The notes under the pieces are model-generated. The model did not search any database. It had not been told where the DNA came from and saw only the letters and a program-made list of their open reading frames with translations. Both the position numbers and the translations under genes were made by a program. Positions 22,339-28,171 of a stretch of DNA of 36,080 nucleotides are shown one piece after another (the first letter of the stretch is position 1; every line of letters starts with the position of its first letter). Source of the DNA: a virus. The stretch is from the IMG/VR virus record IMGVR_UViG_3300028423_000519, positions 1-36,080 of that record; one strand, given 5' to 3'.

Positions 22339-22517
22339 GATGTGCTCCATATCTTTGCAATGCCCCAAGCGATCAGCAGCCAGCCCATAACGCCGCCTGC
22401 CAAGATCAGGACCAGCGGCACGGGGCGCTCGCGGGGCGGTTCCTCGCCGTAGTCGGTGATTTCGAGGTGCATCGCGCGGCGGGCGTGGTCGGCTATGTCG
22501 TGTTCGTGCTTGGTCAT
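22335..22517 (-). CDS. Small single-pass membrane protein
   Basis: The 60-residue product starts MTKHEHDIADHARRAMHLEI and has a membrane helix near the end ('VPLVLILAGGVMGWLLIAWG'). It has a long soluble N-terminal part, so it is probably a tail-anchored protein. The ATG and stop overlap the neighbours by four bases each. Function unknown; several such small membrane proteins occur in this leftward operon. Confidence 0.65.
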   Translation of the reverse strand: MTKHEHDIADHARRAMHLEITDYGEEPPRERPVPLVLILAGGVMGWLLIAWGIAKIWSTS

Positions 22518-22798
22518 GACTGGCCTCGCGCTTTGGCAATGGCGACGAAGCCTTCACATGCCGCGCAGTCGTGTCTGGACAGTTTTCCGCATCCATCCTC
22601 AACACCCTCACAAAGCTGAGGCACCAACGCTTCCAACGCCGCCAGCAGATCGTCGCGGTCGGCAATCACCTTTGCCAAGTCGGAAGCGTAAAGCGTGGTC
22701 TTGCCGCGCAGGTCGAATGCATAGACATAATCATTCATCGTGCGGTCGGCCCGCGTCGTGGCTTCGGCGCTGAATGCGCGCAGGGTTTCATCACTCAC
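22514..22798 (-). CDS. Hypothetical protein with CxxC-type motif
   Basis: GTG at 22798 overlaps the preceding TGA. The 94-residue product starts MSDETLRAFSAEATTRADRT, has 'YVYAFDLRGKTTLYASDLAK' and ends with a cysteine-rich part 'GCGKLSRHDCAACEGFVAIA'. The frame stays open upstream to 22900 but that part is inside the neighbouring gene. Function unknown. Confidence 0.62.
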   Translation of the reverse strand: MSDETLRAFSAEATTRADRTMNDYVYAFDLRGKTTLYASDLAKVIADRDDLLAALEALVPQLCEGVEDGCGKLSRHDCAACEGFVAIAKARGQS

Positions 22799-22953
22799 AG
22801 CACCATCCCCCATGCGACAGCCAGCCCAGCGACCGCGCCAAGCACGATTGCGGCGGCGTGGTGCCAGCGAGACGCGGGCTGCGAGTGATACCGAGTCCAC
22901 ATCTGGACAAATCTATCGCCGTGATCGGGGAGGGTGAGGTAAATGCGGGTCAC
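22795..22953 (-). CDS. Small tail-anchored membrane protein (nested start)
   Basis: GTG at 22953 overlaps the TGA of the 22950-23108 gene (GTGA). It gives 52 residues starting MTRIYLTLPDHGDRFVQMWT with a C-terminal membrane helix 'AAAIVLGAVAGLAVAWGMV'. The same frame is the C-terminus of the longer frame from 23454. The four-base coupling, seen at nearly every other junction of this operon, supports this as the natural start. Confidence 0.55.
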   Translation of the reverse strand: MTRIYLTLPDHGDRFVQMWTRYHSQPASRWHHAAAIVLGAVAGLAVAWGMVL

Positions 22954-23454
22954 GATGCGCCCTCCTTTGCCTTGCGGGCCGCTTGGGCTTTGATAAGTTG
23001 GATCGCCAGAAGCTTCACGGCCTTGCGCTCGTCGGGGCGCATTTCGCGCACCTCGGGCAGCTTTCGGCCAAGGCGGGCTTCGATGATGGTGCGGGCGGTC
23101 AACCTCATCAATCCAGTCGGAGCCAAGCCGGTCTTGGATTTCAGCGCGGTCGAGATAGGTGTTTGTCCAGTCGCCGCCGGACCCGCCCTTGACGCGGACG
23201 CCTTTCAGCACCGGCGCGTATTCCCAGCCCTCGGAATAGCGGGAAGGGTCCGGATGCGCGCGCTCGACCCACACCTGAGCATCGTCGAAATAGGCCGTGC
23301 AGCACTCTCCGAGGGTGCACTGCGGGTCTGTGGCTACGCGCCATTCGTCGCTGCAATCGAGCGTGGCGTCCGGTGTGCGCGCCCATTGCGGCGGGCTGGC
23401 GAGATTGTTTTTCGCTTGGAAAAGCAAGTCCCTAGCTGCAAAAAGTCGGCTCAT
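22795..23454 (-). CDS. Hypothetical protein; open frame probably fuses two genes
   Basis: ATG at 23454 overlaps the stop of the nucleotide-hydrolase-fold gene. Residues 1-116 look like a real protein ('CCTAYFDDAQVWVERAHPDP', 'LGSDWIDE'). Residues about 117-167 are the antiphase of a convincing small gene (22950-23108) and are rich in Pro, Arg and His, unlike the rest. The end from about 168 matches a separate membrane protein with its own GTG at 22953. A lost stop by a small indel near 23110 is likely; the frame-c codons there read TGA TGA. Confidence 0.55.
   Translation of the reverse strand: MSRLFAARDLLFQAKNNLASPPQWARTPDATLDCSDEWRVATDPQCTLGECCTAYFDDAQVWVERAHPDPSRYSEGWEYAPVLKGVRVKGGSGGDWTNTYLDRAEIQDRLGSDWIDEVDRPHHHRSPPWPKAARGARNAPRRAQGREASGDPTYQSPSGPQGKGGRIVTRIYLTLPDHGDRFVQMWTRYHSQPASRWHHAAAIVLGAVAGLAVAWGMVL
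22950..23108 (-). CDS. Small basic helical protein
   Basis: ATG at 23108 gives 52 residues: MRLTARTIIEARLGRKLPEV, then REMRPDERKAVKLLAIQLIK and a lysine-rich end. It is in a different frame from the longer one that covers it but has typical coding character, and its TGA overlaps the next GTG. It lacks a strong ribosome binding site and may depend on coupling. Function unknown. Confidence 0.55.
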   Translation of the reverse strand: MRLTARTIIEARLGRKLPEVREMRPDERKAVKLLAIQLIKAQAARKAKEGAS

Positions 23455-24200
23455 TTTTCGTGCTCCTCACAAAACAGGCCGCAGTCAGGCATGGATTTCA
23501 GCGGCCTTCCCTTGGCATTTTCGTCCAATTCATCGAGGTAAATTCGTTCGTTTTTGACGCGCACCAGCTTTGCGCCAAGGCGGCGGGATTGCTCCGCGCG
23601 CTGGCGAAACACCTCCGGGTGCGTCTTGCGAACTAGGTTCCAGTAAGTCGGGCTGGTGGCTTTTACGCAGCCGATGCAATTTGCGTTCGGATATCCAAGG
23701 CGGTACATCGCGGGCAAACGGATGCCATCGCGCCGCAGCATGTCCCAGCAATCCTCTTTGGTCATTCCGGCATCAATTAAGACCGGCAGAACATTCTCGC
23801 GCTCAGTCAGAACAAAACGCTCGTGACGCTTTTTTTCGTCGGCAGTGAAGCCAAGAACATGCCAGTCCGCGCGGTTGGCCTTTTCCCATTCTTGGCGAGC
23901 CTCTTTTTTCAGGTGGTCGGTGCATGGGGCAACAGCACCCTTGCCGGGAACGATGATCGACATTGCGCCGCGCTTTTCCCATACATCCACACAGTCGGCG
24001 GTCGGGTATTTCGAGTTGATGGCGTCCTCTATTTCAACGCCAACCCATTCCTGCACGTCTGCGAGAAAGCGGCGGTTGTCGGGGTGTTCATTCGCAACCG
24101 GGTTGTTGATGGCCCGCACATCGTCTGCCCCGTACTTCTCAACGGTCAGCTTAAGAGCGCAGGCGCTTGCCGCACCGCAGGAGAACCAGACAGCAATCAT
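23451..24200 (-). CDS. PAPS-reductase-like adenine nucleotide alpha-hydrolase (phage type)
   Basis: From ATG at 24200 the product is 249 residues. It begins MIAVWFSCGAASACALKL, the PP-loop pattern of phage phosphoadenosine phosphosulfate reductase-like proteins. It has 'FTADEKKRHERF' and a Cys motif 'GYPNANCIGCVKAT' near residue 180, plus 'PDCGLFCEEHE' at the C-terminus, a possible metal or Fe-S site. Upstream in-frame ATG codons were rejected as they precede the conserved strand. True sulfate reduction is doubtful in a phage; such proteins may act in nucleic acid modification. Function inferred only at the fold level. Confidence 0.78.
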   Translation of the reverse strand: MIAVWFSCGAASACALKLTVEKYGADDVRAINNPVANEHPDNRRFLADVQEWVGVEIEDAINSKYPTADCVDVWEKRGAMSIIVPGKGAVAPCTDHLKKEARQEWEKANRADWHVLGFTADEKKRHERFVLTERENVLPVLIDAGMTKEDCWDMLRRDGIRLPAMYRLGYPNANCIGCVKATSPTYWNLVRKTHPEVFRQRAEQSRRLGAKLVRVKNERIYLDELDENAKGRPLKSMPDCGLFCEEHEK

Positions 24201-24334
24201 CCGATTACCCCCAAGGCCATCAGCACAATGCACGGAAGTCCGACGAATACGCACAGAAAAAGGCCGACGATGGCGAAGTAAAACGCCACAGTCTCAATCT
24301 TTGTCGGCTTTCCTTGGCAACCAAAGACATCCAT
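24197..24334 (-). CDS. Small membrane protein
   Basis: ATG at 24334 follows GGAGG (complement of 24343-24347). The 45-residue product starts MDVFGCQGKPTKIETVAFYF and then has one long or two short membrane helices ('AIVGLFLCVFVGLPCIVLMA'). It overlaps the next gene's start. Function unknown. Confidence 0.65.
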   Translation of the reverse strand: MDVFGCQGKPTKIETVAFYFAIVGLFLCVFVGLPCIVLMALGVIG

Positions 24335-24408
24335 CAGAACGCCTCCGGGCTGGCAAGGCCGAGGCGCGCGGCGGTGAGGGTGTCGCGGGTTTGAAAGAGG
24401 GCGGTCAT
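24334..24408 (-). CDS. 24-residue coupled peptide
   Basis: ATG at 24408 overlaps the stop of the DUF7666-like gene (ATGA) and its own TGA shares one base with the next ATG. The product is MTALFQTRDTLTAARLGLAS plus PEAF. Its own 3' end carries the ribosome binding site of the next gene. It may be a real micropeptide or a translational relay between its neighbours. Confidence 0.4.
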   Translation of the reverse strand: MTALFQTRDTLTAARLGLASPEAF

Positions 24409-24964
24409 GCGGCCACCAGCTTCCCGCCTTTAGCGACATAGAACGTGTCAGGCTCCAATCCGTCTTGACCAATGCAGCCCGTCGCAAAACCGACGCACTT
24501 GCCGTTCTGAAATTCAGCAATGCTGATCCATGTTCCAACCGCGCCCTTGGCTTTGGCGTTGATGCCAGCAGATGCAATGACGGAATTTTCGCCCGTCGCT
24601 TCGATCTGCGCGTAGCCGCCGCTGGACCCGATCTTCGCGGAGTCGCCGCTGGACCCGATCTGCGCGGAGCCGCCGCTGGACCCGATCTTCGCGAAGCCGC
24701 CGCTGGACCCGATCTGCGCGGAGCCGCCGCTGGACCCGATCTGCGCGTCTTTTTTGTCTCGCCAGAAACTTCGACAAGGGCGAAGCGGGAGTCGGTCAGA
24801 TCGTAGTAATTCCAGCAATCGAACGGCGAGAAGCACGAGTGGAAACCGCTTTCGCAGGCGATCACATCGCCGTCATGCGTGTGCGTCTCGCCAATGGCGT
24901 ACTGGAAGCCTCCGCACTTGAGGTCTTTATCAAAGGCTTTGTAGGCGATGGTGGGGCTGGTCAT
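24405..24964 (-). CDS. DUF7666-like protein made by a -1 frameshift, with 9-residue repeats
   Basis: ATG at 24964 follows GGAG. Residues 1-72 have 'YKAFDKDLKCGGFQYAIGE', 'HDGDVIACESGFHSCFSPFD' and 'SRFALVEVSGETKK', the DUF7666 pattern. The family's next part, Ser/Gly-rich repeats and a 'GKCVGFATGCIGQDGLEPDT' + FYVAKGG end, is found only in the -1 frame (24749 to 24405). The join is at a heptamer A AAA AAG. With the shift the product is about 186 residues and family-like. Without it, the zero frame runs on as Arg/Pro/Ala repeats to 24197. Programmed frameshift, or an indel in the A6 run, are the two readings. Confidence 0.65.
24612..24746 (-). repeat. Five tandem 27-bp repeats (9-residue units)
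   Basis: In the -1 frame of the DUF7666-like gene the unit A-(Q/K)-I-G-S-S-G-(G/D)-(S/F/Y) occurs five times, followed by degenerate units (AQIEATGEN, SVIASAGIN). The DNA copies differ by only a few bases. Such units fit a beta-helix-like or glycine-rich stack. Copy number could vary by slippage. They are coding, not CRISPR. Confidence 0.85.
24749..24755 (-). promoter_or_regulatory. Slippery heptamer A_AAA_AAG in DUF7666-like gene
   Basis: On the minus strand the zero frame reads ACA AAA AAG ACG. The heptamer is the same as that of E. coli dnaX. A -1 slip gives AAA AAA GAC GCG CAG ATC, entering the repeat frame directly. The repeats just downstream are GC-rich and could form the stimulating stem. 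That it is programmed is inference. Confidence 0.55.
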
Positions 24965-25013
24965 ATCGGTCTCCGGGTGAAAGGAGCGGGGGCCGTAACC
25001 CCCGCGTTGGGGG

Positions 25014-25220
25014 TTAGGCGGCGGCGCGAAGATAGTCGCAAATTCCGTTGTATGTGCCGCTTTTTGGGAGTGCGGCCTCGGCGCGAGCAAGCTCTTCCAT
25101 TGCAGCATCGAATGCGTCGCGGTCAGCATCGGTCGGGATGCCATCAGCGGGATATGCGCGTTTTGCTGCCTCTTGTGCGGCGACGCGAGCGGCTTCGTAG
25201 TTTGCTTTTGCGTTGGTCAT
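25014..25220 (-). CDS. Small helical protein, first gene of leftward operon
   Basis: ATG at 25220 follows GGGAGAG on the minus strand. The 68-residue product starts MTNAKANYEAARVAAQEAAK and is nearly all Ala/Glu-rich helix with 'DADRDAFDAAMEELARAEAA' and an end 'YNGICDYLRAAA'. It lies about 73 bases downstream of the predicted leftward start point. Function unknown. Confidence 0.7.
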   Translation of the reverse strand: MTNAKANYEAARVAAQEAAKRAYPADGIPTDADRDAFDAAMEELARAEAALPKSGTYNGICDYLRAAA

Positions 25221-25299
25221 CTGTCTGTCTCTCCCAAGGGTTGATCCATGTCACGGCGCGGCGTCTGAGGCGGGTGTATGGAGCGGTGTGTATGGGGGT

Positions 25300-25328
25300 A
25301 GAGTACGTGTGAAACTTCACACCGTCAA
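25300..25328 (-). promoter_or_regulatory. Leftward early promoter with operator in spacer
   Basis: Minus strand -35 TTGACG (25328-25323), a 17-base spacer and -10 TACTCT (25305-25300). The spacer holds the palindrome GTGTGAA-GT-TTCACAC, so repressor binding would block RNA polymerase. It should drive the leftward operon from the 25220 gene towards xis and int. Confidence 0.65.
25307..25322. promoter_or_regulatory. Operator copy 1
   Basis: GTGTGAAACTTCACAC, a perfect 7+2+7 palindrome. It shares half-sites GTGTGA / TCACAC with copy 3 and lies exactly 30 bases (centre to centre) from copy 2, about three helical turns. Confidence 0.75.
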
Positions 25329-25332
25329 GCCA

Positions 25333-25360
25333 TTGAGTGTGAAAAAACACATTTTACAAG
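25333..25360 (+). promoter_or_regulatory. Rightward promoter with operator copy 2 in spacer
   Basis: -35-like TTGAGT at 25333-25338, a 16-base spacer and -10-like TACAAG at 25355-25360. Operator copy 2 begins in the -35 and covers the spacer. It points to the 25412 gene and runs antisense to the repressor. It is back to back with the leftward promoter. Match to consensus is moderate. Confidence 0.45.
25337..25352. promoter_or_regulatory. Operator copy 2 (imperfect)
   Basis: GTGTGAAAAAACACAT: the left half-site is exact and the right half is degenerate, so it is probably a weaker site than copies 1 and 3. Confidence 0.6.
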
Positions 25361-25411
25361 CAGGCGTCATAACTCTACCGTTAGCTGCACGGGGGCAAAT
25401 GGGAGTTATCT

Positions 25412-25612
25412 ATGACGAATCTGAGTGATTTATCACGTCTTCAGGCCGCGACCCTATTAACCGTCCTCAAGCGTGTAGAGAGCGAACCGCAAGAATACCG
25501 TCTAGAAGCCGCTCTTGCTCTACTTCGTCGTATCGACCAAGGTACTCTGCCACTTTCGGAGCTACACTGTGCTTCGGGGCAAGACCCATCATTTCAGCGG
25601 GATCGCGGTTAA
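25412..25612 (+). CDS. Small hypothetical protein overlapping the repressor gene in antisense
   Basis: ATG at 25412 follows GGGAG at 25400-25404. The 66-residue product starts MTNLSDLSRLQAATLLTVLK and continues 'EYRLEAALALLRRIDQGTLP', a helical, protein-like sequence. Its last 146 bases overlap the 3' end of the repressor on the other strand. The ribosome binding site and the operator-bearing promoter upstream are the support; the overlap keeps confidence low. If made, its mRNA would be antisense to the repressor mRNA. Confidence 0.4.
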   Translation: MTNLSDLSRLQAATLLTVLKRVESEPQEYRLEAALALLRRIDQGTLPLSELHCASGQDPSFQRDRG

Positions 25613-25787
25613 GGGCTTTTGCTATCTTCACTGCCGTGGAGATTTTCGGACTTTTAACTCGTCCTTCTCGTAAATCAGTGACCGCGCGCTTGTTCAAGCC
25701 CGCCTTCCGAGACAACTCAGCCTCGTTCAGGTTGTCAGCTCTAATGGCGTCAACCAGGTTCTTTATGAAAATCTCGCCTTCATCCAT
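25467..25787 (-). CDS. XRE-family repressor (CI-like, short)
   Basis: From ATG at 25787 the product is 106 residues. A Cro/CI-type helix-turn-helix is clear: 'LNEAELSRKAGLNKRAVTDL' with 'KISTAVKIAKALNRDPAEMM' after it. It lacks the LexA-like peptidase domain of lambda CI, so induction must work by another route. No ribosome binding site precedes the ATG, and the frame is open upstream to 25946. It is divergent from the Cro-like gene across operator copy 3, the usual immunity layout. It should bind the three 16-bp palindromes. Confidence 0.8.
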   Translation of the reverse strand: MDEGEIFIKNLVDAIRADNLNEAELSRKAGLNKRAVTDLREGRVKSPKISTAVKIAKALNRDPAEMMGLAPKHSVAPKVAEYLGRYDEVEQERLLDGILAVRSLHA

Positions 25788-25801
25788 GGTGAGAAATTTA
25801 C

Positions 25802-25822
25802 CGCACCCGCTCGAAGGGTGCG
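25802..25822 (-). other. Inverted repeat in the repressor leader
   Basis: CGCACCC and GGGTGCG form a 7-bp stem with a 7-base loop (GCTCGAA in plus orientation), 15 bases upstream of the repressor ATG. It could be an RNA hairpin in the leader or a binding site for another regulator such as the Cro-like protein. Confidence 0.45.
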
Positions 25823-25838
25823 AATGGGAACTTTCTGC

Positions 25839-25867
25839 TTGAACGGTGTGAAAAATCACACTAGCAT
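25839..25867 (+). promoter_or_regulatory. Rightward early promoter with operator copy 3 in spacer
   Basis: -35 TTGAAC at 25839-25844, exactly 17 bases, then -10 TAGCAT at 25862-25867. The spacer holds operator copy 3. The predicted start point near 25874 is only a few bases before the ATG at 25876, so the mRNA would be leaderless or nearly so. It drives the rightward early genes. Confidence 0.7.
25846..25861. promoter_or_regulatory. Operator copy 3
   Basis: GTGTGAAAAATCACAC, a 6+4+6 perfect palindrome with the same half-sites as copy 1, lying between the divergent repressor and Cro-like genes. Confidence 0.78.
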
Positions 25868-25875
25868 CAGCAACC

Positions 25876-26166
25876 ATGGATATCACCGAACATCTCAAGC
25901 TCGAAATCGAGCGCACCGCACAGGCGATCAACCGCGAGCCATCCACCGTTGGCCGGATGGTCGGGCAGGGCGGTCACTTCTACCGTAGGCTTTGCGAGGG
26001 CAAGCGCGTCTGGCCGGAAACGGCGGACGGCGTGTTGGCGCAACTTCATCAACTTCGTTCTCCATCGTCTGACGCCTCTGAGGGCGGTTCACAGCCGACG
26101 GGCTCCTTGCCTTCTAAAGAGGTTGGGGACGCCACGCCCGATGTTCAAGGGCGAGGTGCAGCATGA
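25876..26166 (+). CDS. Cro-like regulator, first rightward early gene
   Basis: The 96-residue product starts MDITEHLKLEIERTAQAINR and has a helix-turn-helix-like 'EPSTVGRMVGQGGHFYRRLC', then 'KRVWPETADGVLAQLHQL', a pattern seen in small alphaproteobacterial phage regulators. The C-terminal third is low in structure. It is divergent from the repressor and separated from it only by the operator. No Shine-Dalgarno is present, which agrees with a leaderless start. The stop overlaps the next ATG. Confidence 0.72.
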   Translation: MDITEHLKLEIERTAQAINREPSTVGRMVGQGGHFYRRLCEGKRVWPETADGVLAQLHQLRSPSSDASEGGSQPTGSLPSKEVGDATPDVQGRGAA

Positions 26167-26372
26167 CCGCCGCGCAGCAAACCGTTCTCGCAAGATTGTC
26201 GGACGAGCAGTGGCGGCTTGGCGACCAGCTAGACGCGCACCCGACCGTTCTTGGCGCGCTATCCCGCAAGGGCCTCATTCGCGGCGCTGACATGGGCGCG
26301 CACGGAATGCTGGCCGAGAATTGGGTGATTACGCCAGCGGGCTTGTTGGCGCTCGAAGGTGCGGACGCATGA
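26163..26372 (+). CDS. Small winged-helix-like protein
   Basis: The 69-residue product starts MTAAQQTVLARLSDEQWRLG and has 'TVLGALSRKGLIRG' and 'WVITPAGLLALEG', the outline of a small winged helix (helix, recognition helix, beta hairpin) as in MarR-type domains. It overlaps both neighbours by four bases. It may regulate early genes. Confidence 0.7.
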   Translation: MTAAQQTVLARLSDEQWRLGDQLDAHPTVLGALSRKGLIRGADMGAHGMLAENWVITPAGLLALEGADA

Positions 26373-27136
26373 CCTACGATTGGGAAGCTGACGCCAAGGG
26401 CTGCTATGACGAGGCGATCCGCGCCAAGCGGGAACAGTGGCTTGTCGAGAACATCCCCGGCGTAAAGCGGGCGCGCGTCATTGGCCGGTGTGAACTGCTG
26501 CAAGGTGATTGCCTCGAAGTCATGCCGCATCTGGACCGGGTGGATGCTGTCGTGACCGATCCGCCGTATGGGATTGGGGCGCGCATGAAGGGCGGCGCAT
26601 GGGCCGTCACGAGCGGTTACAACGACATGGACAGATGGGATTCCGTCGCGCCTCAAGACGCCGTTGTTTTGGCAATCCAAAAAGGCGACAGCGCGATTGT
26701 TTGGGGCGGCAACTATTTTTCATTGCCACCATCGCGCGGCTGGCTGTCTTGGTCAAAGTTAGGTTCTGCCCCCAAAATGGCGGATCTCGAACTTGCTTGG
26801 ACTAGCCTTGATATTTGCGCACGCGAGTTTCGGTTTCATATCGAGAATGGATTTTTGCGCGTTGGCGAAGGTAGGCACCCCACCCAAAAGCCAGTCGCGC
26901 TCATGGAGTGGTGCCTAGGCTTCCTGCCGAACGCCGACACCATCCTTGATCCCTTCATGGGCAGCGGCACCACCCTAGTCGCCTGCGCCAAGCTGGGCCG
27001 CAAGGGCATCGGCATCGAACTGGACCCCGACTATTTTGACATAGCCTGCAAGCGCGTCGAGGACGCCTATCGCCAGCCCGACCTATTCGTGAGCCAGCCC
27101 GAACCGCAACCCGTGCAGGAGGGCTTCGACCTATGA
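26369..27136 (+). CDS. DNA methyltransferase, beta-class (N6-adenine or N4-cytosine)
   Basis: From ATG at 26369 the product is 255 residues. Motif IV DPPYGIG is at about residue 66 and the SAM-binding motif FMGSGTTLVACAKLGRKGIG at about 200, with 'GRHPTQKPVALMEW' between them. This order (catalytic motif first) marks the beta class. DPPY is usual for adenine-N6 methylation. It overlaps the upstream gene by four bases. No partner restriction enzyme is next to it, so it is likely an orphan methylase that protects phage DNA or affects timing. Confidence 0.9.
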   Translation: MTYDWEADAKGCYDEAIRAKREQWLVENIPGVKRARVIGRCELLQGDCLEVMPHLDRVDAVVTDPPYGIGARMKGGAWAVTSGYNDMDRWDSVAPQDAVVLAIQKGDSAIVWGGNYFSLPPSRGWLSWSKLGSAPKMADLELAWTSLDICAREFRFHIENGFLRVGEGRHPTQKPVALMEWCLGFLPNADTILDPFMGSGTTLVACAKLGRKGIGIELDPDYFDIACKRVEDAYRQPDLFVSQPEPQPVQEGFDL

Positions 27137-27318
27137 CCACCACTCACGAATTCGAGGCCGGGGCGGTCCTTAAATACCGCCAAACGACAGCCGTGCCGGG
27201 GGCTGCGGCCTTGATCCCGGCAAACACCGCTCGGGGGTTCCTCCTGTTGACCCGAGCCAACTCCCCCGGCGGCGTCCTCCCCGCTGCCGGGGCTTTTCTC
27301 ACAACGAAAACGGGCTGA
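27133..27318 (+). CDS. Short hypothetical frame after the methyltransferase
   Basis: ATG at 27133 overlaps the methyltransferase stop and gives 61 residues starting MTTTHEFEAGAVLKYRQTTA. It has no recognisable domain and its composition (Ala, Gly, Leu, Thr) is not telling. Coupling is the only support. The DNA at 27260-27290 also has GC-rich inverted repeats. It may be coding or merely a spacer. Confidence 0.4.
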   Translation: MTTTHEFEAGAVLKYRQTTAVPGAAALIPANTARGFLLLTRANSPGGVLPAAGAFLTTKTG

Positions 27319-27369
27319 CGCGGATCACACCCGACGCCAGCCCAAAACCCGGCCATAGGAGGGCCAAGT

Positions 27370-28161
27370 ATGACCAACGTAGCAAAAATGACTGACACCG
27401 CGCAAGAGGTACACCTTCCCGCCGATCCGATGGTTTCGATGATCGAGCGGCTTGTCCTCAACCCTGACGCCGATCTGGACAAGCTGGAACGGATGCTTGC
27501 TATGAAAGAACGGATTGACGCGCAGGCCGCGCGAACATCCTTTGCCCGGTCGCTTTCCGAAGCCCGCGCAGAAATCCCGCCAATCATCAAAGATGCAACG
27601 GTTGATTTCACCACGCAGAAAGGCCGGACGCATTACAAGCACGAAACGCTTTCAGGGATTGCCAAGGTCATTGACCCGATCTTGTCGCGCTATGGCCTGT
27701 CCTATCGCTTCCGCACCGATCAGGGAAGCGGCGGCGTCAAGGTAACGTGCATCATCACGCACAGCGCCGGTCACTTCGAGGAAACCAGCCTTTCGGGCGC
27801 GCCGGATTCGTCTGGTAGCAAGAACGGCTTTCAGGCTGTCGGTTCGGCGGTGACGTACTTGCAGCGGTACACGCTCAAAGCCGCGCTTGGCTTGTCTGCG
27901 GAGGTTGACGACGACGCGCAAGGCGCAGCCCCAAGGCCGGAAAAGCGCCAGCAGGGACCGTCGCGCGAAGCCGTAGAGGCCGCAACCGATAGCCTGAGCA
28001 ATGCCGACGACATGGACCAACTCAAAGCCATTTGGTCCGATCTGCCCAAAGCCGTTCAATCGGTCCCTGCGGTCATCAACGCCAAGAACGAGCGCAAGAC
28101 GGAACTGGACAAAGAGCCGGAGCCGCAGCGCGCCAGCATTGATGACGAAATCACATACTGA
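27370..28161 (+). CDS. erf: ERF-family single-strand annealing protein
   Basis: ATG at 27370 follows AGGAGG at 27358-27363. The 263-residue product has the ERF core: 'FARSLSEARAEIPPIIKDAT', 'GRTHYKHETLSGIAKVIDPI', 'GLSYRFRTD' and 'GSAVTYLQRYTLKAALGL'. The C-terminal part is charged and less ordered. Erf proteins promote annealing of single strands and circularise phage DNA in recombination. The DEDD exonuclease and NinB follow in the same operon. Confidence 0.92.
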   Translation: MTNVAKMTDTAQEVHLPADPMVSMIERLVLNPDADLDKLERMLAMKERIDAQAARTSFARSLSEARAEIPPIIKDATVDFTTQKGRTHYKHETLSGIAKVIDPILSRYGLSYRFRTDQGSGGVKVTCIITHSAGHFEETSLSGAPDSSGSKNGFQAVGSAVTYLQRYTLKAALGLSAEVDDDAQGAAPRPEKRQQGPSREAVEAATDSLSNADDMDQLKAIWSDLPKAVQSVPAVINAKNERKTELDKEPEPQRASIDDEITY

Positions 28162-28171
28162 GGGGCCGAAC

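Noticed and set aside
24612-24746. CRISPR-like array of short repeats
   Set aside because: The 27-bp units are directly adjacent with no spacers and encode a regular 9-residue repeat in a coding frame.
27144-27614. Minus-strand frame over the ERF start
   Set aside because: It is antisense to the conserved ERF core and has no ribosome binding site.
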